From contig JAGXHL010000027.1 in NCBI GenBank assembly GCA_024636215.1, positions 9,674 through 73,673 on the forward strand: a stretch of DNA of 64,000 bases, in the 5' to 3' direction. Of this stretch, positions 6,018 through 15,494 are shown piece after piece. Both the position numbers and the translations under genes were made by a program. Under the pieces are notes generated by a model, which worked only from the letters and a program-made list of their open reading frames with translations, was not told the DNA's origin and searched no databases. The stretch's first letter is position 1; every line of letters begins with the position of its first letter. Source of the stretch: Deltaproteobacteria bacterium (lineage in GTDB: Bacteria; Desulfobacterota; Desulfuromonadia; Desulfuromonadales; BM103).

Positions 6018-8768
6018 CTATTTATCAGAGTCCTTCTCGGCTTGCTTGCGAGGAGTTCTGGTGCGCTTCGGTTTGACCGGTTCTTCGGCAGGGTTTCCCG
6101 CCACTTCATCCTTGGCTGCCGTTTTCCTGGTGGTCTTTTTAGCCGGAGCTTTCGGCTTGGCGGCAGCCTTTTTTGCGGTTTTTAATTGCGCAGGTGCAGC
6201 GTCAGCCTCTGCTGATACTTCTTTAGCTTTTGCCTCGTCAGCTTTTGTTGTTGGCTTCGCTGTGCTGGCTCGACGTGCTTTTGGCTTGGGTTTTACTTCG
6301 CCCGCGCTCTCTTTTGTGACGGTTGCCGGTGCTTCGCTCTGGTCTGTCGATACGCTCTGTTTGGCTGCCGGTTTTTTACGCGGCTGCCTGGCAGGGGCTT
6401 TCTTGACGGCCTCTTCACCCTCGGCAGGGGAACTTTTGTCCTCGCTCTTCCCGGTTGTCTTCGCTGCTTCCGCTACTTTGGTTTTTGTCTGGCGGGTTGT
6501 GCGGCGGGCCGGTTTCTTCAGCTCAGATTTATCTTCGCTCTGCGCGGCTTGGTTTGACTCCTCCGCTGCAGGGGCTTCTGTCAGCGCACTGGCCGCTTGT
6601 TTTGCAGGTTCAGCCTGTTTCGTCGTGCGGCGAGGGCGGCTCGGTTTTGGCTTGGTCTCTGCCTCTGGTTTCTCCGCGACGGCTGATTCTGGTGGAGGCT
6701 CTGCAACAAGGTCTTTTGTCTCCGGCTGGTCCTTCTCTGCCGTTGTCGAAGATTCCTTCGCTTTAACTTCCTCTGCAGCCGCTTTTGGCTTTCGACGGCT
6801 GCGCCGGCGCTTCGGTTTGTCTTCTGTTATGTGCAGATCTTCTGCGACCCTGTCCGCAGGCTTCTCTTCAGCGGATTTTTCGACAGCAGGGCTCTCTGAA
6901 GCCGGAGTGTCTGAAGCCGGAGTCTCCAGTGTCGCCACCTTCTCTGGCGATTTTTGGCCTCGCGAACGTCTCGGTCGTTGTGGCTTCTGTTCCGGGGCGG
7001 CTTCGGCATGGTTGTCTGCTGTCACGACGCTTGTCGTATGAGCGGATTCCTGACCGGTCGCTTGGGATATTGACTCTTCAATCTCAGTGGTGCTCCGTTC
7101 TGTTTCTGCTGCCGCAGCGCCTGAGGGCTTGCGACGCCTCCTGCGCCGGCGTTTCTTAGGTTGCTCGGTCTCTACCTCTGTCGTCTCAGGCGGAGCCGTT
7201 TCCTCTATCTCAGGCTTGCCCACTTCATCCGTGACCTGAGCTACGGAACTGGCTTCAACGAATTCCTGTGGGGTCGCCTTGCCTTTTTCCTTCTTCTGGA
7301 TTTCAATTTCAGCCTGGTCCGCCAGAAAATCACGGTTGCCGTGGATATGGATATGCAGCTGGTGCCGCCGTTCCATTTCGACAAGCTCCTCACGGCAGTT
7401 GTTCAATAGATATGAGGCCACTTCAATCGGCAGCCGGGCGTCGACCCGGCTGACCTGACCTTTGGCGGCGCTGGCATGAATTTTACGCAGCACGGAGACC
7501 GCCTGGGTCTCAGGGCTCTTTAAATGTCCGCTGCCGTTACAGTGCGGGCAGGACAGGTAAGAGCCTTGCGTCAGGGCCGCTTTAATTCTTTGTCGACTCA
7601 ACTCCAACAGACCGAATTTGCTGATCCGGCCGACACTGACCCGGGCCTTGTCGTTTTCCAGCGATTTTTTAACTTGATTTTCCACCGCGCGGTTATTTTT
7701 CCGGTCGCGCATATCTATGAAATCTATGACGATCAGACCACCCAGGTCGCGCAGTCGCAGCTGCCTGCCGACTTCAGCTGCAGCTTCCAGGTTGGTCTTG
7801 GTGGCGGTGTCTTCAACACCGCGCTCCGACGCCATCTTGCCGCTGTTGACATCGATGGCAACCAGGGCTTCCGTGGGGTCGATAACAATCGAGCCGCCTG
7901 AAGGCAGAGAAACTTTGTTGTGACTTAAGGTTTCGATCTGGTCTTCGATCTGGTAACGGGAAAAGATCGGTCGCCGTTCCTGATGGAGCTTGACCAGTTT
8001 GACCTGGTCTGGCATGACCATCTCGAAGAAGTCTTTAGCTTCTTTGAATACTTGTGCATCATCAATCAGAACCTCATCCATCTCGGTCGTGAAGTAATCG
8101 CGGATTGAACGGATAATCAGGTTGGATTCCTTGTAGATCAGGGCTGGAGCTTTGGACTTCTGTTCCATCTCCTTGATGCTCTCATAAAGCCGGAGCAGGT
8201 AGCGGTAGTCCCGCTCCAGTTCTTCGCGGGTCTGATCCAGGGCGGCCGTACGCACGATATAGCCGATGCCCTCAGCGAGGTCGAGGGAGCTCATGGCCTT
8301 TTTTAGCTCTTTTCGTTGTGCGTCGCTCTCGGCTTTGCGCGAAACGCCGCGCGTCTGGCTGCCTGGCATGAGAACCATGTAACGTCCGGCGAGGGAGAGG
8401 TAGGTCGTTAAGGCGGCACCCTTGGTGCCGCGCTCTTCCTTGGTGATCTGCACCAGGATTTCCTGGCCGCGGCTCAAGAGGTCGTTGATCCTGGGTCTGC
8501 GACTATCTTCGCCCGGTTTGTAGTCGGGCTTGACCGTCGAGTAATTGATTTCGTCAATTTGCAAAAAGCCGAGACGATCTGCGCCATAATCAACAAAAGC
8601 GGCTTGCAGGCCGGTTTCAACCCGGACCACAACCGCTTTATAGATGTTGCCTTTGGAGGGCTCATGACCGGCAACCTCAATATCAAGCTCAGTGAGGAGA
8701 CCATCTTCTACAATAGCCACCCGGTTCTCTTCGGGATGAGTGGCGTTCACCATCATTTTCTTGGACAT
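6018..8768 (-). CDS. rng: Ribonuclease E/G with a long Arg/Lys/Ala-rich C-terminal tail
   Basis: An endoribonuclease for rRNA/tRNA maturation and mRNA decay. The frame can be read from a TTG at 8798, but the ATG at 8768 has a GGAAAG ribosome site and is preferred, giving 916 residues. The order is an S1 domain (about 35-125), an RNase H-like region, and the DNase I-like catalytic core. Metal-ligand Asp306 (AIDVNSG) and Asp349 (IVIDFIDM) and the Zn-link CPHC at 407-410 fall almost exactly where E. coli RNase E has them. From about residue 495 the protein is low-complexity: acidic spacers alternate with Arg/Lys clusters, including eight consecutive Arg in KKRRRRRRRRKPSG. The tail resembles an RNA-binding or degradosome scaffold and could place it with RNase E rather than RNase G. 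Confidence 0.93.
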   Translation of the reverse strand: MSKKMMVNATHPEENRVAIVEDGLLTELDIEVAGHEPSKGNIYKAVVVRVETGLQAAFVDYGADRLGFLQIDEINYSTVKPDYKPGEDSRRPRINDLLSRGQEILVQITKEERGTKGAALTTYLSLAGRYMVLMPGSQTRGVSRKAESDAQRKELKKAMSSLDLAEGIGYIVRTAALDQTREELERDYRYLLRLYESIKEMEQKSKAPALIYKESNLIIRSIRDYFTTEMDEVLIDDAQVFKEAKDFFEMVMPDQVKLVKLHQERRPIFSRYQIEDQIETLSHNKVSLPSGGSIVIDPTEALVAIDVNSGKMASERGVEDTATKTNLEAAAEVGRQLRLRDLGGLIVIDFIDMRDRKNNRAVENQVKKSLENDKARVSVGRISKFGLLELSRQRIKAALTQGSYLSCPHCNGSGHLKSPETQAVSVLRKIHASAAKGQVSRVDARLPIEVASYLLNNCREELVEMERRHQLHIHIHGNRDFLADQAEIEIQKKEKGKATPQEFVEASSVAQVTDEVGKPEIEETAPPETTEVETEQPKKRRRRRRRKPSGAAAAETERSTTEIEESISQATGQESAHTTSVVTADNHAEAAPEQKPQRPRRSRGQKSPEKVATLETPASDTPASESPAVEKSAEEKPADRVAEDLHITEDKPKRRRSRRKPKAAAEEVKAKESSTTAEKDQPETKDLVAEPPPESAVAEKPEAETKPKPSRPRRTTKQAEPAKQAASALTEAPAAEESNQAAQSEDKSELKKPARRTTRQTKTKVAEAAKTTGKSEDKSSPAEGEEAVKKAPARQPRKKPAAKQSVSTDQSEAPATVTKESAGEVKPKPKARRASTAKPTTKADEAKAKEVSAEADAAPAQLKTAKKAAAKPKAPAKKTTRKTAAKDEVAGNPAEEPVKPKRTRTPRKQAEKDSDK

Positions 8769-9094
8769 GGAAATCTTTCCGGCCGCCGCGCGCGACAACC
8801 TTGATCTGTTGGGGGCATAAACCCTGTTTCGAGGTGGTTGGCTCGACCGGAACTGGGAGCGCGCTCAAAAACAGGATTAATACCAAAATTTTATCTCTTC
8901 GGGGGCTGCTAAACCCTTGAGACTTAAAAAACCTTAAAGGCCAGGCACGGCGGAACTATAACAAATTAACTGGAAATTGCACGTAAATAATATAACCTGT
9001 GTGCCCGGCTTGGTTGGCCTGCGATAAAAACAGGCTTTGATTCTGCTGAGGCCTCGAATGAAAGACAGGTTTTTTGTGAAAAAACTGGGCCCTG
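8769..9094. other. Leader region of the RNase E/G gene
   Basis: About 325 bp without a gene. On the minus strand an extended -10 (TGTTATAGT, plus-strand 8955-8963) could start a leader of roughly 180 nt for RNase E/G. Such long leaders mediate autoregulation of rne in enterobacteria; here that is only an analogy. No clear intrinsic terminator was found for the gene ending at 9095. Confidence 0.4.
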
Positions 9095-10186
9095 TTAAAG
9101 CTGACTGTCAATCAGGTCAAAATCAAGCTCTTGCTCAGCCAGCTCCTTGACCAGGTTGATTTTTTCCAGGTCATTTGCCGTAATCTTGGAGACGTCCCGG
9201 AGGACCGTCTGAAAAACCTGCGAGGTCAATTGTTCTGTGCGCATGTAAGGCAACTGACTGTCATCGAGGACCTGCTGGGTCAGCTTGGCGATGGGGTTGG
9301 CACCGGAGATCAGGACCCCGGCCAGCTTCTCGGCGTATTCCGGAATATGATGCAGGGTCGCGAGCATGACCAGCAGTTCATCACGGCTGCTGTTGACCAG
9401 GAGCAGCGTTGATCTTTTGAGAATCTCGACGACCTTTTCCGTGGATGCTGCTGCGAGCTGGATATGCTGGATAATCTGCATCGACTGCTCATGATTTGCA
9501 CGCAGCGTTAAATTAAACAGCCCGGCAACATGCTGCAGGGTGGGCCCGGCAAGGATCGGCGAGTAGTTAAAGCCGCCGTGGACAATGAAATCTTCATCGA
9601 CAAAAGCTTTGCTCATGTATTCCAGGGTTCTTGCCCGCTTTTCGGCAATCAGCTTGTTCGGCATGATGATACGGACCCGGGCGTCTTCCAACTTGTAAAG
9701 TGCCAGGTTCATGCAGACATCATCAATGACATGGCCTATCCCGCCGCCACTGACAAGCAGCACCGGAGCTTCAAGCAGATGCGCAACGCGGGCGTTGCTC
9801 AAGCCGAGCACCGAGCCGACACCGCTGTGGCCGGCGCCTTCGATGATCAGAAAGTCACAACGCTTTTCAAGTTCATGGCAGGCTTCGACCAGCTGTTTCT
9901 CCAGCTGGCTCTTGGTAATGATGCCGTCAATAATGGCGCGCGTATCACCTGGTAGGATCACTACGGGTGACATCAAATGGATGTCGTCCTCCAGATCGAA
10001 CACCTTTGCGACCAGGGCCGCATCTGTGTCGATCCAGACATCCTTGTAGAGTGCGGGCTTGGGTCCGACCGGCTTGATGAATCCGACCCGGCGATATTTT
10101 TTACGGGCCAGGTGGAGCAGCGAGAGGCTGGTTGTGGTTTTGCCGCAATCCTGACCGGTTGCAGCGATGAAGACTTTACGTGCCAT
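9095..10186 (-). CDS. BioD-like P-loop ATPase with DRTGG domain
   Basis: A 363-residue protein whose N-terminus is a dethiobiotin-synthetase/CobQ-type P-loop domain (IAATGQDCGKTTTSL, Walker A about residues 10-18; then FLIIEGAGHSGVGSV near 133). It is followed by a DRTGG domain from about 215. This domain pair is the N-terminal part of some phosphotransacetylases, but the Pta catalytic domain is absent, so this is the stand-alone regulatory-type form. It may sense a nucleotide or acyl-phosphate metabolite; that is inference. It is divergently oriented from the ABC-F gene at 10321. Confidence 0.8.
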   Translation of the reverse strand: MARKVFIAATGQDCGKTTTSLSLLHLARKKYRRVGFIKPVGPKPALYKDVWIDTDAALVAKVFDLEDDIHLMSPVVILPGDTRAIIDGIITKSQLEKQLVEACHELEKRCDFLIIEGAGHSGVGSVLGLSNARVAHLLEAPVLLVSGGGIGHVIDDVCMNLALYKLEDARVRIIMPNKLIAEKRARTLEYMSKAFVDEDFIVHGGFNYSPILAGPTLQHVAGLFNLTLRANHEQSMQIIQHIQLAAASTEKVVEILKRSTLLLVNSSRDELLVMLATLHHIPEYAEKLAGVLISGANPIAKLTQQVLDDSQLPYMRTEQLTSQVFQTVLRDVSKITANDLEKINLVKELAEQELDFDLIDSQL

Positions 10187-10320
10187 TGGGGCCTCACTGA
10201 TATATTGCAGCAGCTTGTTCCATGCTGATTGAAAAAATTCATTCTGCTAAGGTTCAGCGTCCCTGTCAATCATGAAGATCATAATTCTCGCGCGACCACA
10301 GATGTGTTATAACAGGCGCC

Positions 10321-12261
10321 ATGTTACAGCTAAAGGATGTTGTCAAACAGTTTGCAGACCAGGTTGTGCTGCGTCACGTTGCCTGGCATGTTCGTCCCAC
10401 CGACCGGATCGGGCTGTGTGGCGAAAACGGTGCCGGCAAAACCACCTTGCTGCGTCTGCTGGCCGGGCAGTCGGAGGTTGATGCCGGCCATCTTCAGCTG
10501 GCCCGTGGTACGACTATCGGCTACCTGCCCCAGGAGGGTCTCGAGCACGGCGGCCGTGATCTGTTTACCGAGGTGCGTTCAGCCCTTGAGGAACTGCTTC
10601 TGGTTGAGGCTGAACTGAAACAGCTCGAGACGCGGATCAGTCGTCAGGCTGAGCCGTCTGATCTTGATCGCTATGCCGAATTACAAGAACTCTTCCGACA
10701 ACGCGGCGGCTACACCATGGAAGCAGAGATCGGCCGGGTCCTCAAAGGTCTGGGGTTTGCCGAGGAGGACTGGCGCAAGCCGTGCGAACAATTCTCCGGT
10801 GGCTGGCAGATGCGAATCGCCCTGGCCAAGCTGCTGTTGCAGAAACCCAATCTGCTGCTTCTGGACGAACCGACCAACCACCTTGATCTGCCTGCCCGCG
10901 ATTGGCTTGAAGGTTACCTGGCGGCCTATCCCTACGCTGTAGTCCTGGTTTCCCATGATCGCTTTTTCCTCGATCAGGTCGTCTCGCGGATTGTCGAAAT
11001 CTGGCACGCTCAGCTCACCGATTATCCCGGTAACTATTCCCGTTACCTGATCGCCAGAGACGAACGTGTTGCTGCTTTACGTGAAACCAAGAGGCGACAG
11101 GATGAAGAGGTCGCCCGCCTCGAGGCTTTCATCAACAAGTTTCGTTACAACGCCAACAAAGCGGCTCTGGTGCAGAGCCGCGTTAAAATGCTTGATAAGA
11201 TCGAGCGCATCGAACTGCCGCCAGAGCGTAAAAAGATCGGTTTCTCTTTCCCCGCCCCTCCGAAAAGCGGCCAGCTTTCGATTGCCCTTGCCGGTGTCAG
11301 GCACGGTTACAATAACAAGACCGTCATCGAGGAAGTGGACCTCTCCGTTGGCCGTGGCGAGCGGATCGCCCTGGTTGGCGCTAACGGCGCAGGCAAGTCA
11401 ACCCTGATGAGGTTGCTGGCGGGGGTTGAAACGCCGTTGCAGGGAGAGCGCGAGGAAGGCCATAACCTGGTTATGTCCTACTTTGCCCAGGATCAGGCGC
11501 GCACTCTCGATGCCGGGCTGACTGTGCTGGAGCAGATCACCAGGGCCGCTCCTTTCGAGATGGTGCCCAAAGTGCGGAACCTGCTCGGCGCTTTTCTTTT
11601 TCACGGTGATGATGTTCACAAACGGGTGTCAGTGCTCTCAGGTGGTGAACGTAATCGGCTGGCTCTGGCGATCCTGCTGCTTGAGCCTGCCAATCTGCTG
11701 TTGCTTGATGAACCCACCAACCATCTGGACCTGGCCTCCAAAGAGGTTCTTCTGAACGCCTTGAAGGGGTACCAGGGAACGCTCATTTTTGTTTCCCACG
11801 ATCGATATTTTGTCGATGCCCTCGCCAGTCGGGTTGTTGAAGTTGCCAGTCAACGCGCCACGTCTTACCTGGGGAACTATGAGGATTTCCTGCGCGCTAA
11901 AAGTGGTGAGGGCGATGGCAGTCACTCCTCATTGAGGGTCGAACAGAACGCTGCCAAGGCGACTTCTGTGCCGGGGCAGAGCAAAACCTCGCGGGTTCTT
12001 TCCCACGAGGAGCGTAAAGCGGCAAGGCGTGAAGAGCAGAAAAAGAAAAAAGAATTGGTTCAGGTGGAAGATCGCATAGCCGTCCTGGAAGAGGACCTCG
12101 TTGAGTTAACCACAGAAATGCAGGATCCGGTCATGGCGGTTGACCACGCCCGCCTGGGGCCGCTGATTGACAAGCACGCCCTTCTTCAGACTGAGCTGGA
12201 GGCTTGCATGGAGCGCTGGGAGGTTTTGCAGGGCCTGCTGGCAGAGGATGAGCTACCGTGA
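10321..12261 (+). CDS. ABC-F family ATPase (Uup/YheS type)
   Basis: A 646-residue cytoplasmic protein with two ABC nucleotide-binding domains and no membrane segments. The first has Walker A GENGAGKTT (about 34-42) and signature FSGGWQMRIALAKLL. The second has Walker A GANGAGKST and signature LSGGERNRLALAILLL. Both Walker B segments read LLLDEPTNHLD. A charged inter-domain linker (about 240-300) and a C-terminal coiled coil (about 570-640) are typical of ABC-F proteins, which act on ribosomes or in DNA metabolism (Uup). The subclass cannot be settled from sequence alone. The stop overlaps the next GTG start by 4 bp. Confidence 0.93.
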   Translation: MLQLKDVVKQFADQVVLRHVAWHVRPTDRIGLCGENGAGKTTLLRLLAGQSEVDAGHLQLARGTTIGYLPQEGLEHGGRDLFTEVRSALEELLLVEAELKQLETRISRQAEPSDLDRYAELQELFRQRGGYTMEAEIGRVLKGLGFAEEDWRKPCEQFSGGWQMRIALAKLLLQKPNLLLLDEPTNHLDLPARDWLEGYLAAYPYAVVLVSHDRFFLDQVVSRIVEIWHAQLTDYPGNYSRYLIARDERVAALRETKRRQDEEVARLEAFINKFRYNANKAALVQSRVKMLDKIERIELPPERKKIGFSFPAPPKSGQLSIALAGVRHGYNNKTVIEEVDLSVGRGERIALVGANGAGKSTLMRLLAGVETPLQGEREEGHNLVMSYFAQDQARTLDAGLTVLEQITRAAPFEMVPKVRNLLGAFLFHGDDVHKRVSVLSGGERNRLALAILLLEPANLLLLDEPTNHLDLASKEVLLNALKGYQGTLIFVSHDRYFVDALASRVVEVASQRATSYLGNYEDFLRAKSGEGDGSHSSLRVEQNAAKATSVPGQSKTSRVLSHEERKAARREEQKKKKELVQVEDRIAVLEEDLVELTTEMQDPVMAVDHARLGPLIDKHALLQTELEACMERWEVLQGLLAEDELP

Positions 12262-13544
12262 GTCGTCCGTTTGTGATTGCCGTTGCCAGCGAAAAGGGCG
12301 GGGTGGGAAAAACGACCATTGCCACTAACCTCGCGGTCTATCTCAAAGCTTTGCGTGAAGACCTGCCGGTTACGATCGCCTCCTTCGATAATCATTTCAG
12401 CGTTGACCAGATGTTTGCTCTTGGTCCGCATCCCGAAAAGAGTATTGCCGATCTCCTCGAAGGCTGTCCGTTTGAAGAGCTCGCCGTACAGGGACAATAC
12501 GGCGTGCAGTACATCGCTTCTTCACGGCGCCTGCCGCCGCCAACCCAGGCTCCTGGATGGTTGCGACAGAAGCTGTCGGCGGCGACCCTTGACGGCATTT
12601 TGATCCTTGATACACGACCGATCCTCGATTGGTTCACAGAAGCCGCTCTGTTGTCTGCAGACCTGGTGCTGGTGCCAATCAAGGATCGTGCTGCCTTGAT
12701 CAACGCCGGTTCCCTGAGACAGGTTATGAGCGATGCCGGGCGTGCACAAAAACTCTGGCTGCTGCCAAGCCTGGTCGACAGCCGTGCCCGCTTGAATGCT
12801 GAAGTACGTGTCCATGAATTTCTGATCTACGCAGCCCGTGAACGTGATTACCGGGTGCTTGACATCTGCATCAGTAAAAGCCCCAAAGTTGAAGGGCTCG
12901 CTTCCGGCTTCTCCAGTCGTATCCGGCCTGTCCTCACCCACGCCCGCAACACAGCCGTACATGGGCAGTTTAAAGCCTTGGCAGAATTCGTCCTGTCGAA
13001 CTTTGCTGCCGAGATCTTTGAGAACAAGCCGCAAGAAAACCCTGACCTTGACTTCGCCGGACTGCGTGGCGCTCACCGCCGCAGGCTGGTACCTGAATGT
13101 CCTTGCTGTGCTCAGCAGTCCTTGAACTATGACGGCCATTTCTTCTTTGATCTGAACAGTCGCAGGCGAGGCTTTCTCCACCCTGGTTGTTTCGAGCAAC
13201 TTTTTTCCGGACTTGATCTGGATCCGGCGATGCCGATCGAAATGCTGGCCTTGACGATTGAAGGTCCGGGTCTGATTGGTGCGGAGAGTCGCCTGGCGGC
13301 CTATCAGTTCGATGCCGAGACAAGCCTTGTTGCCGGTGATGTGATTGATAAAGGCGAAGATAAACTCTCTGAAGCGCTGTCGATGATGATCGGTCGCCCC
13401 CTCGATGCCGCCTATCGTGTACTTGTTCTGATCAATTGTAATCTTATGAGTCCGGCTGTGCAGTTAAGTGATGACACTTACCGTTATTTCTCTCTTCGCC
13501 GGCGTGAAATAGCCCGGGAACTCCGCCTTGCCGGCTTGTTTTAA
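12258..13544 (+). CDS. ParA/MinD-family ATPase with a cysteine-containing C-terminal extension
   Basis: A 428-residue protein translated from a GTG that overlaps the ABC-F stop. The N-terminus carries the deviant Walker A SEKGGVGKTT (residues 11-20), and the catalytic-like Asp lies in ILDTRP near 115. The first 260 residues follow the ParA/MinD/Soj fold. The remainder is unusual: CPCC near 280 and HPGC near 305 form a possible zinc site, followed by about 110 residues of unknown type. No parB or parS partner is nearby, so chromosome partitioning is unlikely and an accessory positioning or regulatory role is more plausible. Confidence 0.8.
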   Translation: MSRPFVIAVASEKGGVGKTTIATNLAVYLKALREDLPVTIASFDNHFSVDQMFALGPHPEKSIADLLEGCPFEELAVQGQYGVQYIASSRRLPPPTQAPGWLRQKLSAATLDGILILDTRPILDWFTEAALLSADLVLVPIKDRAALINAGSLRQVMSDAGRAQKLWLLPSLVDSRARLNAEVRVHEFLIYAARERDYRVLDICISKSPKVEGLASGFSSRIRPVLTHARNTAVHGQFKALAEFVLSNFAAEIFENKPQENPDLDFAGLRGAHRRRLVPECPCCAQQSLNYDGHFFFDLNSRRRGFLHPGCFEQLFSGLDLDPAMPIEMLALTIEGPGLIGAESRLAAYQFDAETSLVAGDVIDKGEDKLSEALSMMIGRPLDAAYRVLVLINCNLMSPAVQLSDDTYRYFSLRRREIARELRLAGLF

Positions 13545-13680
13545 AAAAAACTTTCATCATCAAATTACAGTGAACAGATGCTCGTGTCTGTAGCGAGCGC
13601 AACTTTCTTGACATGAAGGCACAAATACTCTAAGAAGTTAGATTCGAATAATTATGCTAATAAGAACGAGGCTTTAAGTT

Positions 13681-14631
13681 ATGATCCTGTTGCCACGAGG
13701 CAATCCTGTTAAGGAAAATATCAATCCTGGTAAAGTGAACCTTGCGGATGCGTTGGCAAAGATGCGTCAGGGTAAGTTTACCGGCTACATGCGGTTTGAT
13801 TTTCCTGACGGAACAGGCGTTTTTATCTACCAGGAGGGTCGTCTCATCAGTGCCCTCTATGAGAACGACCGGGAGGTCCTGATTGCATATGACGGGATTT
13901 CCCGGACCTTTGACGAGTCCCTGAATGGCAATGGAAAGCTGAATATCTATCGACTCTCCACAGAACTGGCGTACAGTATTCATACTCTCCTGCATGGTGA
14001 GGTGCTGCACAAGGCACAGGACCTGAAACTGATCGATATTAAATCCCTGCTTGTGCGTATGCGTGAAGAGCAACGCAGCGGATGCCTGCGTATCTATTCC
14101 AAAGAGCATATTGCCCTGATCTTCTATCGCGACGGCAAGCCCCTTGGTTTCTTCCATGACGGTTCGACGGACATCGAAACCACGGCAGACAGTTCCATGT
14201 CGGTCGCCAAAGAGCCTGGTGCCAAGGTCGATGTGCTGGTGACTCGTGGTGACAGTGAAAAATCTCTGGCAGATCTTATGGAAACCGCGGATATCATCGG
14301 AATGTGGACGACTGCTGTTGCTGAGCGCAGACGACAGCGTGAAGCACAGGACAATGCTGCGAGTAAAACTCTGGAGACCAGGGAGTCGGATCGCCGCAAG
14401 AAAACCCAGGAACTTTTTCAGCAATTGGCATTGGCGCATCTCGGCAAGATCGGCTCTTCACTGGTTGATAAAGAGTTTAATCAGATGAAGCTCAATGGCG
14501 GACAGATTAATGAAGCCCTCCTGGATGGCTTCTATGCCAAGCTGGGCAAATCGGCCAAGTTGGTCGCCGGTCCGAGCAAGATCGATAAAATGCTGGAAGA
14601 GATGAAAAAAGGTTTTAAAGGGCTCTCTTAA
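13681..14631 (+). CDS. DUF4388/PATAN-like two-half protein of unknown function
   Basis: A 316-residue soluble protein. Two segments of similar pattern occur: LADALAKMRQGKFTGYMRF...FIYQEGRLISALY (about 20-60), and a second one beginning DIKSLLVRMREEQRSGCLRI...LIFYRDGKPLGFF (about 116-160). Both resemble the DUF4388/PATAN type of sensor or adaptor domain found in gliding and signalling proteins. The C-terminal third is helical with a basic end. A TTGACA at 13608 upstream could be a -35 element, though no good -10 follows. A strong terminator closes the gene. The domain call is tentative. Confidence 0.55.
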   Translation: MILLPRGNPVKENINPGKVNLADALAKMRQGKFTGYMRFDFPDGTGVFIYQEGRLISALYENDREVLIAYDGISRTFDESLNGNGKLNIYRLSTELAYSIHTLLHGEVLHKAQDLKLIDIKSLLVRMREEQRSGCLRIYSKEHIALIFYRDGKPLGFFHDGSTDIETTADSSMSVAKEPGAKVDVLVTRGDSEKSLADLMETADIIGMWTTAVAERRRQREAQDNAASKTLETRESDRRKKTQELFQQLALAHLGKIGSSLVDKEFNQMKLNGGQINEALLDGFYAKLGKSAKLVAGPSKIDKMLEEMKKGFKGLS

Positions 14632-14651
14632 AAGGGTCCCGGTTCAGACTT

Positions 14652-14677
14652 CGGCGACTTTCGAGTCGCCGTTTTTT
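14652..14677 (+). terminator. Intrinsic terminator after the 13681 gene
   Basis: A 7-bp GC stem (cggcgac / gtcgccg) with a 6-nt loop is followed by six T, 20 bp after the stop. Confidence 0.9.
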
Positions 14678-14710
14678 AATGGTTCAATCCATATCTCTAA
14701 GGAGGCCTTC

Positions 14711-15400
14711 ATGGAAATGTTTCACGTCGTACTCGGAGTTTTCTGGCTTATTGCCGGTTGCGTTTCTTTCTATTTCAGTATCGGTAATGCGCGAGTCTGG
14801 ACCAGTATCGCCGTTGGTTTCTTCCTGATTCTTATTGGTGAGATCATTCCGGGCGCTCTGCCGTTTCTTCCCGGCCTCAGCAACCCTTATGTGTTGGCCA
14901 TGGGGCATATCATCGGGACTATTTCGATTCTGATTATGAGCCACGGCTTTCAGGAGTATTATGTTTTTACCCGCACTCTTGATTTTGAAGGGAGCAAGCT
15001 TCACGTCTACCTGGCCGTTATTGGCGTCATCGGTGCGTCTTTGGCTTTCCTGTTGATCAACCCGACTCCCGATGAAGGCGTTCTTCGCGTTATACGTATC
15101 GTGGAAAATACCAACTGGGTCTTTTTGTCTTTGATTAATATCGACCTGATTCGCAAAATCTATATCAACGTCAAAGACACCCCGATCAGCAACGGCTTTG
15201 TTGCTTTTATGGTGGTCTTCGCCTGTATCTTCCTCTGGAAAGGGTCCCAGCTTTATATCGACGTCTTCAACCTTGAGCAGATCAAAGACACTTTCCCGAT
15301 TCGTTACGAGATTTCTTTCTGGTGCAAGAATCTGGGGAACTTCTTTGCCAGCCTGTCCGTCGGCGGCACCTTCCTTTACCTGGGTAAATTGCTGCGCTAA
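14711..15400 (+). CDS. Integral membrane protein of unknown function
   Basis: A 229-residue protein with about seven hydrophobic helices, starting near residues 4, 30, 60, 100, 135, 160 and 205. It is preceded by a strong aaggagg ribosome site at 14698-14704. Loops are short, and no cofactor-ligand or transporter signature is obvious. The size and helix count resemble small sensory or archaeal-rhodopsin-like bundles, but no lysine or histidine pattern supports that. It follows a terminator, so it is probably a separate transcription unit. Confidence 0.65.
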   Translation: MEMFHVVLGVFWLIAGCVSFYFSIGNARVWTSIAVGFFLILIGEIIPGALPFLPGLSNPYVLAMGHIIGTISILIMSHGFQEYYVFTRTLDFEGSKLHVYLAVIGVIGASLAFLLINPTPDEGVLRVIRIVENTNWVFLSLINIDLIRKIYINVKDTPISNGFVAFMVVFACIFLWKGSQLYIDVFNLEQIKDTFPIRYEISFWCKNLGNFFASLSVGGTFLYLGKLLR

Positions 15401-15431
15401 GCTTCAAAAACCTGATACGCAAAGTCCACCC

Positions 15432-15488
15432 TGTCCATTGATCATTCGGATGTCCATTGATCATTCGGATGTCCATTGATCATTCGGT
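15432..15488. repeat. 19-bp tandem repeat, three copies
   Basis: Three abutting 19-bp units (tgtccattgatcattcgga; last base changed in copy 3) start at 15432, 15451 and 15470. Each contains the palindrome tgatca. The array fills the gap between two convergent genes and ends 7 bp before the stop of the OmpA-type lipoprotein gene. Confidence 0.92.
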
Positions 15489-15494
15489 ATCGTG

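Noticed and set aside
6046..7041. A 331-codon plus-strand frame opposite the RNase E/G tail
   Set aside because: It is the shadow of the low-complexity basic tail on the minus strand, which carries an established domain order.
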